Below are positions 34,720-42,645 of a stretch of DNA of 45,238 bases, in pieces (position 1 is the first letter of the stretch; every line of letters starts with the position of its first letter). The translations under genes were made by a program, and so were the position numbers. A model generated the notes under the pieces. It saw nothing but the letters and a program-made list of their open reading frames with translations. It made no database searches and had not been told where the DNA came from. The stretch is from Thermodesulfovibrionales bacterium (GTDB lineage Bacteria > Nitrospirota > Thermodesulfovibrionia > Thermodesulfovibrionales > Dissulfurispiraceae). Where the stretch lies: assembly GCA_026415695.1 (NCBI GenBank), contig JAOAGP010000056.1, forward strand, positions 1-45,238, given 5' to 3'.

Positions 34720-35428
34720 ACTCCTCACCTAAATAGGCATCAATCACCTCTTGTTGAGTCATTATCTCTTGAGGGTTGCCTTTTGCGAGCATTTCCCCAA
34801 AATTTAACACAACAACCTCATCTACAAGAGAGACAACGACCTTCATAATATGTTCTACTAAAAGAATCGTCATCCCCTCATTTCTCAAGCCTCTAATAGT
34901 TTCAATCACTGCATCCATCTTATCTACACTCAAGCCACCAACAGGCTCATCCACCAATAAAAATTGGGGATTTGTTGCGTATGCCTTGGCTATCTCAAGG
35001 AGTTTGAGTTTCCCAATTGGAAGGGCATCTGCCTCTTTTTTGATGTCATCGGACAAAAGCATCTTTTCTGCAATCCTATATGCTTCTTTATGTGCCTGCT
35101 CCTTGTCCTTTCTAAGCAGTAGCGGTATCAGGATGTTTTCATATACAGTCAGTGATTTGAAGTGTTGCGGGACTTGGAATGTCCTTGTGATGCCCAGCAT
35201 AGCGCGTTTATGAACAGGCATCCTTGTGATGTCCTGTCCTTTGTAAAATACCTTTCCCGTAGTAACCTTTTCAAAACCAGTGATTACATTAATAAGGGTG
35301 GTCTTGCCTGCCCCGTTAGGTCCTACTAATCCCACAATCTGCCCTTGTTTGATATCCATGTTTATATTTTTTAGGGCATGTATCCCACCAAATGACTTTG
35401 TTAGGTCTTTTATGCTAAGAAGTGTCAT
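34712..35428 (-). CDS. livG: branched-chain-type ABC transporter ATPase LivG (cluster 1)
   Basis: 238 residues. Walker A GPNGAGKTTLINVITGFE is the LivG form, and ITRTFQVPQHF is the family Q-loop segment. The signature position reads ALPIGKLKLLEIAKAYA, so the LSGGQ core is replaced by a PIGKLKLL variant; Walker B is QFLLVDEPVGGLSVDKMD. LivG proteins normally have a relaxed signature, yet this one is further from consensus (Lys-rich, DEPVGGL). It likely forms a heterodimer with LivF, whose canonical site may carry hydrolysis. Overlaps by 4 bases with livM and 8 with livF show translational coupling. Confidence 0.9.
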   Translation of the reverse strand: MTLLSIKDLTKSFGGIHALKNINMDIKQGQIVGLVGPNGAGKTTLINVITGFEKVTTGKVFYKGQDITRMPVHKRAMLGITRTFQVPQHFKSLTVYENILIPLLLRKDKEQAHKEAYRIAEKMLLSDDIKKEADALPIGKLKLLEIAKAYATNPQFLLVDEPVGGLSVDKMDAVIETIRGLRNEGMTILLVEHIMKVVVSLVDEVVVLNFGEMLAKGNPQEIMTQQEVIDAYLGEEYV

Positions 35429-36375
35429 TTAAATCTCCTTTTGAGGAGTCCAACTATACCATGTGGTAAAAAACGGGCAAAGATGATGAGTAAGACCCCG
35501 TAAAAAAGTAGATGAGCCTTTGTGAATTCACTCCTTAACATCTCACCTATTGGAACAAGTAATATTGCACCAATGACCGGGCCAAATATCGTGCCAATAC
35601 CACCAACAATGGTTATAAAGATTGGTTCAACAGTTCTCACCATATCAAAGCCGCTTTCAGGGTCAACAAACCCTGTATGTGTGGCAATCAAACCACCTGC
35701 AAGGCCTGCAAAGAAGGCGCTTATAAGCAGTGCGTATAGTTTGAATCTTTTTGAATTTATGCCAACAGCCATTGCTGCATCTTCATTTTCGGCAACTGCT
35801 AAAAAGTAGTAATTATAACGGGACTGTTTTATCAGTATTGCAGTAAGAAGTGCAAAACCTGCAATCCAAAGTGTTATCAAGAAATATACTCCTCCAGTTG
35901 CCTTGATACCAAGTATGTCACCTTGTGAAACAACGATACCTTGTGTGCCTTGTGTGAACTCACGCCAACCTTCAACTATTAGTTTTGTAACCTCTGCTAA
36001 TGCGAGGGTTGATAATGCAAAATAGGGACCTCTTAGATTTAAGGCTATCACACCAATGATCATAGCCCCGATAACCGCTGCAACACCAGAGATGGGCATT
36101 ATTAACCAAGGAGACAATTTACAATGATAGTGTAATAATGCAATAGCATAGGCGCCCATCCCTACAAATCCTGCATGCCCGAAGGATACCTGACCAGCAA
36201 AACCACCAAGTATATTCCATGATGTTGAAAGCAAGATGATGATGTTTAGTGTAAAGAGGATATCATATAGATATTTGTAGTTTTCAGAAGGCAATAGTAA
36301 CGGCAAAAAGGACAAAACTATCAATGCTACTAATAATCCTAATATGTCTTTTTTTCTATACCCTTGATTTTCCAC
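35425..36375 (-). CDS. livM: branched-chain-type ABC transporter permease LivM (cluster 1)
   Basis: 316 residues, about nine membrane helices. Family marks: SWNILGGFAGQVSFGHAGFV near the N-terminus and GGIGTIFGPVIGAILL near the C-terminus, with AVAENEDAAMAVGINSKRFK as the cytoplasmic coupling region (EAA-like). The start is a GTG that overlaps the livH end by 20 bases; I chose it because the first helix follows after a short polar stretch. It forms the inner-membrane channel with LivH. Confidence 0.93.
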   Translation of the reverse strand: MENQGYRKKDILGLLVALIVLSFLPLLLPSENYKYLYDILFTLNIIILLSTSWNILGGFAGQVSFGHAGFVGMGAYAIALLHYHCKLSPWLIMPISGVAAVIGAMIIGVIALNLRGPYFALSTLALAEVTKLIVEGWREFTQGTQGIVVSQGDILGIKATGGVYFLITLWIAGFALLTAILIKQSRYNYYFLAVAENEDAAMAVGINSKRFKLYALLISAFFAGLAGGLIATHTGFVDPESGFDMVRTVEPIFITIVGGIGTIFGPVIGAILLVPIGEMLRSEFTKAHLLFYGVLLIIFARFLPHGIVGLLKRRFK

Positions 36376-37219
36376 CTAATATACCTGAAGGTTTAAATAT
36401 CAGAACGGAAAGAAATATGATGAATGCTATGATGTCCTTCATGGAGTATTCAAGGAATGTACTTGCCAATGCCTCTGATACACCTAAAAGTAGCCCTCCA
36501 ATGAGTGCACCTGTTACAGACCCCATACCCCCTAAAACGACTATCGTAAATGCCTTTATAACGAAGTTTGATCCTACAAAAGGGTATATGTAAAAAATAG
36601 GAGACAGTATCGCACCCGCGACGCCTGCAAGCACGAGTCCAATGCCAAATGTGAGCATTGATATAACCTTTACATTTACACCAAATAACGATGCGCTTAC
36701 TGGGTCTATTGCGGTTGCCCTTATTGACATCCCTAAAAATGTTTTTGTCATAAAGAAGTAAAATGCGATAATGAGAATAACTGAAAATGCTGATGAGAAA
36801 AACGCTGGATAACCAATCCTTGTGCCAAAGATATCAAAAACCTCTTGTGAATAAGAAAGATTTACAGTCCTATAATCTGCTGTCCAGATGAGCATTGCGA
36901 GGGTTGCGGTTACAAAGGAAATGCCAAGGGTTATTATAAGAGAACTCATCTCCCTCTGTTTAGGAGGAATAGGCTCAAGTATCTTATATATTGCCAAACC
37001 GATGACCAGAAACGCTGGAGCAGTAATAATAGGAGAGATGTAAGGACTTATTCCGTATTTTTCGTGTAGTAGGTATGCGGAATACATGCCAAGCATCACA
37101 GCATCACCATGAAACATGTTTATTATCCTCATAACACCAAATATAACGGTCAGTCCTACAGCAATTAAACTATAGATACAACCAATGAGTAGCCCGTTGA
37201 TTATTATTGAGATAATCAT
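36356..37219 (-). CDS. livH: branched-chain-type ABC transporter permease LivH (cluster 1)
   Basis: 287 residues, about eight membrane helices. The start MIISIIINGLLIGCIYSLIA is the standard LivH opening, and GVMRIINMFHGDAVMLGMY is the family motif, here with Met-Phe-His in place of the usual Asn-Phe-Ala-His. TAIDPVSASLFGVNVK is the coupling helix and VVLGGMGSVTGALIGG the C-terminal signature. It partners LivM. The gap to livK is 41 bases. Confidence 0.93.
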   Translation of the reverse strand: MIISIIINGLLIGCIYSLIAVGLTVIFGVMRIINMFHGDAVMLGMYSAYLLHEKYGISPYISPIITAPAFLVIGLAIYKILEPIPPKQREMSSLIITLGISFVTATLAMLIWTADYRTVNLSYSQEVFDIFGTRIGYPAFFSSAFSVILIIAFYFFMTKTFLGMSIRATAIDPVSASLFGVNVKVISMLTFGIGLVLAGVAGAILSPIFYIYPFVGSNFVIKAFTIVVLGGMGSVTGALIGGLLLGVSEALASTFLEYSMKDIIAFIIFLSVLIFKPSGILGGKSRV

Positions 37220-37260
37220 CTTGTTCTATATAAGGGGAGGCAATGATGCCTCCCACATAT

Positions 37261-38478
37261 TTAGTATTTGAAATCTGCCTCAGCAGCAGACTTTGGCCAG
37301 ACTTGTAGGAGTTTTCCGTTTTGCCATTGTGCAAGGGCAGTAAGAGAGTGAGCCCTGTTTTGATTTACATATCCATCAAAGTTCTCAAATTTTACCTTGC
37401 CAAAAATTGTGTTCATATTTACTGCCTTTAAGCCTTGCTGGAGTTCTTCCCTTTGTTTTACTATGTCCTTTGATTTCACATTCTTGAGAGCCTCAGCTAA
37501 GACATAAATAGCAACATATCCCTCAATCTCATGCTCGCCGGGGACATACTTAAACTTCTTTTCCCAGTCTTGTCTCCATTTTTTCCATTGTGGTGAGTTT
37601 ATCTCGCCATGCCATGGTCCTGATGTAAAGTATCCCTCCACTGCACCTCCGCTTTTTTCATAGATGTCTTGCATGCTATGACCTGCTCCTGTGCCAGAGA
37701 ACAACTTTGCTTTTAACCCTACTTCTTTTGTTTGTTTTGCAAGAAGTATTCCATCTGTGAGGTATGAGGTTAACACAACTATATCAGGGTTTGCGTTCTT
37801 GACCTTGATAAGAAGTGGTTTGTAATCCATTGCCTTTTCGTTGTATGCGTCAGAGACGACCAATTCAAACTTATCCTTTTTGGATTGGAAAAACGGTAAT
37901 ACACCATTTTTTGCAACACCCTGTCCAAAGGCATTGTCAACATAGAGGTAAGCAACCTTTAGTTTCTTCTTTTCTTTTGGATAGACAACCTTCTCTAAAA
38001 AGTCCTCAAGGGCAGCACTATACATACCTGTAGTTGGTTGAAGACGAAATACATAATCGTTTGCTGGTTTGTCAGGTGTTTGTTTTGTTATATCATCAAG
38101 GGCTGGATGTTCAAGGAGATAAGGGGTCTTGTTTTCCTGTGCTACTGGCGCTACTGCTAAAGCAACACCACTACTCCATCCACCGATTAATGCAACAACC
38201 TTGTCTGATGTAATTAGTTTCTTGGCATTGGTTACGGCGGTAGCAGGCTTTGCCTGTGTGTCGTCTATGACAAGTTCAAGTTTTTTACCATTTACTCCAC
38301 CCTTTGCATTGATCTCATCAATTGCCATCGTGTAAGCCTTTTTAAACTTCTCACCAAATGCAGCACCAGCACCTGTCATAGGAAGTGGTGCACCAATCTT
38401 AAAAACCTCTTGAGCAAAGACGCCTTGAGTGAAGATTAATGAAAGACATACTACCAAGAACATCAGTGTTTTCAACAT
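37261..38478 (-). CDS. livK: branched-chain-type ABC transporter binding protein LivK (cluster 1)
   Basis: 405 residues. A signal peptide (MLKTLMFLVVCLSLIFTQG, cleavage probably after VFA) exports it to the periplasm. The mature protein is a Peripla_BP_6 fold: FKIGAPLPMTGAGAAFGE, INAKGGVNGKKLELVIDD and LIGGWSSGVALAVAPVA (ligand loop). It captures the ligand and delivers it to LivHM. Amino acids are the default, but the family also takes amides, urea and aromatic acids, and the pocket cannot be read here. The ATG at 38478 is preferred over a TTG five codons upstream, since GGAGGAGGG overlaps that TTG. It is first in the operon, so it is probably the most highly expressed gene. Confidence 0.93.
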   Translation of the reverse strand: MLKTLMFLVVCLSLIFTQGVFAQEVFKIGAPLPMTGAGAAFGEKFKKAYTMAIDEINAKGGVNGKKLELVIDDTQAKPATAVTNAKKLITSDKVVALIGGWSSGVALAVAPVAQENKTPYLLEHPALDDITKQTPDKPANDYVFRLQPTTGMYSAALEDFLEKVVYPKEKKKLKVAYLYVDNAFGQGVAKNGVLPFFQSKKDKFELVVSDAYNEKAMDYKPLLIKVKNANPDIVVLTSYLTDGILLAKQTKEVGLKAKLFSGTGAGHSMQDIYEKSGGAVEGYFTSGPWHGEINSPQWKKWRQDWEKKFKYVPGEHEIEGYVAIYVLAEALKNVKSKDIVKQREELQQGLKAVNMNTIFGKVKFENFDGYVNQNRAHSLTALAQWQNGKLLQVWPKSAAEADFKY

Positions 38479-38528
38479 AATACCCTCCTCCAAAATTTTT
38501 TTGCAGTAATATTAAACAAATTTAAAAG

Positions 38529-38558
38529 ATTATATCAATACTCAGGTATGAATTGTAA
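38529..38558 (-). promoter_or_regulatory. extended -10 promoter for livKHMGF
   Basis: On the minus strand, TGATATAAT (-10 at 38534-38529) is a perfect extended -10, with TTACAA (38558-38553) 18 bases upstream. The leader before livK would be about 45 bases and carries the strong GGAGGAGGG site. Confidence 0.55.
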
Positions 38559-38609
38559 CTTGAGATTATGTTAATCTTAATTGCTTGATTATTTATGAGG
38601 GAAGTAGAT

Positions 38610-39065
38610 ATGAGCAACCAGTATGATGAGATAATAACTAAATACAGGTTTGAGGAAGGAAATATCATCTCTTTGCTTCAGGATACACAAAACAAGTTTG
38701 GTTTTATACCTCAGGATGCAATATTTTATTTTGCAAGGACTTTAGAAATACCTGTAAGCCAGATATATGGTGTAGCAACATTTTACTCGCAGTTTTACCT
38801 AAAACCAAGGGGTAAAAATAGGATCACAGTTTGTCGTGGCACGGCATGTCATGTAAAAGGTTCTGAAAGGATATTAATGAAGATAAAAAAGGAAATAGGA
38901 TTAGATACTCATGAGGATACTACTGCTGGTCTGGAATTTAGTGTCGATGAAGTAGCATGTGTAGGTGCATGTAGCATAGCACCTGTTGTGATTATAAATA
39001 ATAAAATGTATGGCAAATCTTCACCTGACAGGTTGATAAAAGAAATAAAGGCTATCATGAAATAG
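38610..39065 (+). CDS. solitary NuoE-like [2Fe-2S] thioredoxin-fold protein
   Basis: 151 residues. It matches the 24-kDa NuoE subunit of complex I and the HndA/HoxE subunits of flavin-based hydrogenases and formate dehydrogenases: KFGFIPQDAI, then PVSQIYGVATFYSQFYLKP, then the cluster ligands Cys75 and Cys80 (CRGTAC) and Cys117 and Cys121 (CVGAC). All four [2Fe-2S] ligands are present. Its partner should be a NuoF-type flavoprotein, but none is in this window; both neighbours are Liv transport operons. The ATG at 38610 is chosen over one five codons earlier because GAGGG (38597-38601) lies before it. Confidence 0.9.
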   Translation: MSNQYDEIITKYRFEEGNIISLLQDTQNKFGFIPQDAIFYFARTLEIPVSQIYGVATFYSQFYLKPRGKNRITVCRGTACHVKGSERILMKIKKEIGLDTHEDTTAGLEFSVDEVACVGACSIAPVVIINNKMYGKSSPDRLIKEIKAIMK

Positions 39066-39076
39066 CACCTTTTGTT

Positions 39077-39106
39077 ATGAAATTCTAAATAGATTTTTGT
39101 TAAAAT
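39077..39106 (+). promoter_or_regulatory. possible promoter adjoining the second livH ATG
   Basis: TAAAAT (39101-39106) is a good -10 box, ending 5 bases before the ATG at 39112; ATGAAA (39077-39082) is a fair -35 at 18-base spacing. If used, the mRNA would begin at or next to the start codon. No ribosome site is visible. Confidence 0.35.
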
Positions 39107-39111
39107 CTGTC

Positions 39112-40014
39112 ATGTTTATTCAACAAATCATCAATGGATTAACACTTGGAAGTGTCTATTCCCTGATTGCTCTTGGTTATACTATGGTTTATGGCATACT
39201 TGAATTCATCAATTTTGCACATGGCGAGATATACATGATTGGTGCTTATTTGGGAATAATCTTTTTGACATTCTTTACTGCAGTAGGACTTACAACCTCA
39301 AACATATATCTTTCATTGTTTCTGACTATGATCCTTACAATAGCCTTTTGCTGTGCCTACGGCTATTTGATTGAAAGGGTAGGTTATAGACCGTTAAGGT
39401 ATGCGCCACGACTAAGTCCTTTGATTAGTGCCATAGGCATATCCATATTTTTACAAAACTTTGTGATGTTTACACAAGGGGCTACGGACAAGGTTATAAG
39501 GGTTGAAGCACTTGATGGATTTGTCAGTGTTTGGGGTATAAATTTAAGTTATCTTCAGGTGGCAATCCTCACAGTTTCCTTTGTAGTCATGATTGGACTA
39601 AACCTTTTTGTAAATAAGACTAAAATAGGAACAGCCATGAGAGCAACTGCTCAAGACAAGATAATGGCGTCATTGGTGGGGATAGATATTAACATGATAA
39701 TCTCCCTCGTATTTGTGGTTGGTGCAGGGCTTGCATCAGTTGCAGGTGTGATGGTGGCTGGTTACTATGGACTTGTAAATTATCACATTGGTTATATCGC
39801 TGGACTTAAGGCTTTTACGGCAGCTGTGTTGGGAGGCATCGGCAGTATCCAAGGTGCTATGATTGGGGGACTTATACTTGGAATCGTTGAGACCCTCGGC
39901 TCTGCTTATGTTTCAAGTGATTATAAGGATGTGTATGCCTTTTTAATCTTGATTGTGGTTTTACTAATCAAACCCACAGGACTATTAGGGCAGAGGATTG
40001 AAGACAAGATATGA
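39112..40014 (+). CDS. livH: branched-chain-type ABC transporter permease LivH (cluster 2)
   Basis: 300 residues, about eight membrane helices. MFIQQIINGLTLGSVYSLIA is the canonical LivH opening, followed by GYTMVYGILEFINFAHGEIY, the fully conserved N-F-A-H-G motif. TAQDKIMASLVGIDIN is the coupling helix and AAVLGGIGSIQGAMIGG the C-terminal signature. It is closer to the textbook LivH than the cluster 1 copy. ATG 39112 was chosen over a TTG five codons earlier because the family begins here. It overlaps livM by 4 bases, and no binding protein gene accompanies the cluster. Confidence 0.94.
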   Translation: MFIQQIINGLTLGSVYSLIALGYTMVYGILEFINFAHGEIYMIGAYLGIIFLTFFTAVGLTTSNIYLSLFLTMILTIAFCCAYGYLIERVGYRPLRYAPRLSPLISAIGISIFLQNFVMFTQGATDKVIRVEALDGFVSVWGINLSYLQVAILTVSFVVMIGLNLFVNKTKIGTAMRATAQDKIMASLVGIDINMIISLVFVVGAGLASVAGVMVAGYYGLVNYHIGYIAGLKAFTAAVLGGIGSIQGAMIGGLILGIVETLGSAYVSSDYKDVYAFLILIVVLLIKPTGLLGQRIEDKI

Positions 40015-41144
40015 ATAATTACATTCAGTCTAATACTCACCTCATCAGACTTTTTAATGTTTTATTGATATCAATACTTGTCTTGCCTTTTATTGGTTTG
40101 CAGCATTCTGCCACATTATTAGTGGTATTGTTGGTTGTTTTTTTTCTAAAGGACTACCTGAAAGTTTTTTTTTCATCCCTTGCTTTAAGTTTTAGTGGTT
40201 ATTCGTTTTCAAGATACAAAAAGGCGATTCTTGTTGTATCTTCAGTCATCATCTTAATTATCCCAATTATGCCGTATTCTCAATATGCTACCGATGTAAT
40301 TACCCTTTGCTTAATTTATGTAATCCTTGCATGTGGTTTAAATGTGATTGTTGGCATGACTGGTTTACTGCATTTGGGTTATGCGGCTTTTTATGCCATC
40401 GGTGCATATTCCTATGCTTTACTATCCATAAACACTGGCATTCCGTTTTTAGCAACCGCAGTGTTAAGTATTGTTATCACATCCTTTATTGGTTTGATGA
40501 CAGCCTTTCCTGCCTTAAGATTAAAAGGGGATTATTTAGCGATTGTAACACTTGGTTTTGGTGAAATTTTAAGAGTGATTTTAAACAACTGGCAGTCTCT
40601 AACAAACGGACCAAATGGTTTGTCTGGTATTCCAGCACCTCATGTATTTGTGGATTTTACAGATGCAAGGATGATGTTTTATCTCACTGCAGTAGTATGT
40701 TTTGTGTCAGTTTTCATTATCTTACGGGTAGAAAGGTCTAAGATAGGACGAGCATGGCGATGTATCAAAGAGGATGAAACTGTGGCATTAGCCATGGGAA
40801 TAGATGTTGTGAGGTATAAATTGATATCATTTGTCTTTGGCTCATTTTGGGCAGGTCTTGCAGGTGTGTTGTATGCAAGTAAGATGGGTTTTGTATCGCC
40901 TGACAGTTTTACATTTTTAGAATCCATACTCATCTTGTGTATGGTAATAGTAGGTGGACTTGGCAATACATATGGGGCAATAATTGGTGCCTTTATCCTT
41001 ATCTGTATTCCGGAGATTCTACGCGATATCCAGACATTTAGGATGTTAATCGTGGGTTTGGTGCTTGTCTTACTTGTCATATTTTTACCAAAAGGCATTG
41101 TGGGGAGTATAAAAGATGTCAATCATACGAACAGTAAATCTTGA
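40011..41144 (+). CDS. livM: branched-chain-type ABC transporter permease LivM (cluster 2)
   Basis: 377 residues, longer than the cluster 1 copy because of two or three extra N-terminal membrane helices (about 15-100), as in E. coli-type LivM. The core shows LNVIVGMTGLLHLGYAAFYA, LRLKGDYLAIVTLGFGEILR, SNGPNGLSG-like TNGPNGLSG and VGGLGNTYGAIIGAF. IKEDETVALAMGIDVVRYK is the coupling helix. The start overlaps the livH stop as ATGA, and livG begins inside its last 29 bases. Confidence 0.94.
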   Translation: MNNYIQSNTHLIRLFNVLLISILVLPFIGLQHSATLLVVLLVVFFLKDYLKVFFSSLALSFSGYSFSRYKKAILVVSSVIILIIPIMPYSQYATDVITLCLIYVILACGLNVIVGMTGLLHLGYAAFYAIGAYSYALLSINTGIPFLATAVLSIVITSFIGLMTAFPALRLKGDYLAIVTLGFGEILRVILNNWQSLTNGPNGLSGIPAPHVFVDFTDARMMFYLTAVVCFVSVFIILRVERSKIGRAWRCIKEDETVALAMGIDVVRYKLISFVFGSFWAGLAGVLYASKMGFVSPDSFTFLESILILCMVIVGGLGNTYGAIIGAFILICIPEILRDIQTFRMLIVGLVLVLLVIFLPKGIVGSIKDVNHTNSKS

Positions 41145-41889
41145 AAAAAACTTTGGTGGTTTAAAGGCACTTTCAAATCTCAATCTGTCTATTAATAAGG
41201 GTTCTATAACAAGCATCATTGGTCCGAATGGTGCTGGAAAGACTACATTATTTAACTGTATTACAGGATTTAACAAACCAAACGGCGGAGATATTTTTTT
41301 GGGCAACCTTAAGATAACGGGTCAACCTCCACATTTGATTGCAAGGAGTGGTATAGCAAGAACATTCCAAAACATAAGGCTTTTATCTGATATGACCGTT
41401 TTACAAAACATAATGGTATCAAGGCATATAAACCTGAAATATGGTTTTTTTGATTGTATATTTAGGAATAAGCACTTTTTTCTTCAAGAAGACATCTCAA
41501 CACAAAAGGCTATGAAGTTTTTAGATTTTATGGGTATTAGTGAGTATTGCCATCATCTTGCAACATCCCTTCCATATGGGATACAAAAAAGGGTGGAGAT
41601 TGCTCGGGCATTGTCTCTTGAACCAGAGGTCATTTTACTTGATGAACCAAGCGCAGGGATGATCCATGCAGAAACAATGTCACTGATGTCTCAAATACAG
41701 AAGATCCGTGATATTGGTAAGACGGTGGTATTGATTGAGCATGATATGAACCTTGTAATGTCAATATCTGATTGGGTAATTGTCTTAAACTACGGTGTCA
41801 TGATAGCAGAGGGCACCCCCAATGAGATAAAGAACAATAGGCAGGTCATAGAGACTTATTTAGGATTTGCTCATGAGCATCTTGCTTGA
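41116..41889 (+). CDS. livG: branched-chain-type ABC transporter ATPase LivG (cluster 2)
   Basis: 257 residues. Walker A GPNGAGKTTLFNCITGFN and the IARTFQNIRLL Q-loop are canonical for LivG. The signature reads LPYGIQKRVEIARAL, close to the usual LPYGQQRRLEIARALA. Walker B is VILLDEPSAGMIHAE, where a His replaces the Pro normally found in the D-loop region (GLNP). The switch histidine is present (IEHDMNLVM). GGGGAG lies 9 bases before the ATG. Overlaps with livM (29 bases) and livF (17 bases) show tight coupling. Confidence 0.94.
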   Translation: MSIIRTVNLEKNFGGLKALSNLNLSINKGSITSIIGPNGAGKTTLFNCITGFNKPNGGDIFLGNLKITGQPPHLIARSGIARTFQNIRLLSDMTVLQNIMVSRHINLKYGFFDCIFRNKHFFLQEDISTQKAMKFLDFMGISEYCHHLATSLPYGIQKRVEIARALSLEPEVILLDEPSAGMIHAETMSLMSQIQKIRDIGKTVVLIEHDMNLVMSISDWVIVLNYGVMIAEGTPNEIKNNRQVIETYLGFAHEHLA

Positions 41890-42574
41890 ATTAAAGGATA
41901 TTGAAACATCTTATGGTGATGTCAAGGTGCTTAAGGGCATTTCTATTAGTATTAACCGTGGTGAGATTGTTTCATTGATAGGCAATAATGGTGCAGGCAA
42001 ATCAACAACCCTAATGACAATCTCAGGTATCTTAAGACCAAACAAGGGAGACATACTATTTAATGGCACTTCAATTGTAGGATATCCACCTCATGAGATA
42101 GTTAGGTTAGGATTGATACAATGTCCAGAGGGTAGGAGGATATTTCCACGATTAACGGTCAGAGAAAACTTACTAATGGGAGGGTTTTTGAGGTCAGGAG
42201 GTAATCTTGATTTGGTTTTTGAGATGTTTCCAGTGCTCAAAGAAAGGCAAAATCAATATGGGGGGACATTAAGCGGGGGAGAACAGCAGATGCTTGCATT
42301 AGCAAGGGCATTGATGTCTAATCCAGTCTTATTGATGCTTGACGAACCTTCCTTGGGAATATCTCCTATAATCACACAAAGGATTTTTGAGCATATTGAA
42401 GAGATAAACAAAAAGGGGGTGACAATACTACTCGTTGAGCAAAATGCCTATGCATCTTTGAAAATCTCTCACAGGGCGTATGTATTAGAAAACGGCTATA
42501 TCAAGATTGAGGGCACTGGTCAAGAACTTTTAGATAGTGAGGAGATAAAGGTGGCTTATTTGGGGATTAGATAA
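41873..42574 (+). CDS. livF: branched-chain-type ABC transporter ATPase LivF (cluster 2)
   Basis: 233 residues. Walker A GNNGAGKSTTLMTISG, signature TLSGGEQQMLALARAL and Walker B LLMLDEPSLGISPII are intact, and QCPEGRRIFPRLTVRENLLM is the LivF mark. ATG 41873 is used rather than a TTG two codons earlier; AGGA precedes it. It is the last gene of the cluster, followed by 71 bases with a strong promoter for pilM. No terminator hairpin is evident after it. Confidence 0.94.
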   Translation: MSILLELKDIETSYGDVKVLKGISISINRGEIVSLIGNNGAGKSTTLMTISGILRPNKGDILFNGTSIVGYPPHEIVRLGLIQCPEGRRIFPRLTVRENLLMGGFLRSGGNLDLVFEMFPVLKERQNQYGGTLSGGEQQMLALARALMSNPVLLMLDEPSLGISPIITQRIFEHIEEINKKGVTILLVEQNAYASLKISHRAYVLENGYIKIEGTGQELLDSEEIKVAYLGIR

Positions 42575-42610
42575 AATGAATTGTTACTTTTTATAATACA
42601 AAAAAAATTA

Positions 42611-42639
42611 TTGACAAATATATAAATAAGTGTTATAAA
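42611..42639 (+). promoter_or_regulatory. strong sigma70-type promoter abutting the pilM ATG, with a dyad
   Basis: TTGACA (42611-42616) is a perfect -35, and TATAAA (42634-42639) lies exactly 17 bases later. The ATG starts at 42646, so the predicted transcription start falls on the start codon. A palindrome AGTGTT-ATA-AACACT (42629-42643) covers the -10 box and is a candidate repressor site. Confidence 0.7.
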
Positions 42640-42645
42640 CACTGC

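Noticed and set aside
38595-39065. Start of a complex I (nuo) or hydrogenase operon
   Set aside because: Only the NuoE-like subunit exists; the next gene is livH and no NuoF/NuoG or hydrogenase subunit follows.
34012-42574. Two liv clusters as an inverted duplication
   Set aside because: Corresponding proteins differ clearly in length and motifs (for example LivM 316 vs 377 residues and LivG signatures), so a recent duplication is not supported.
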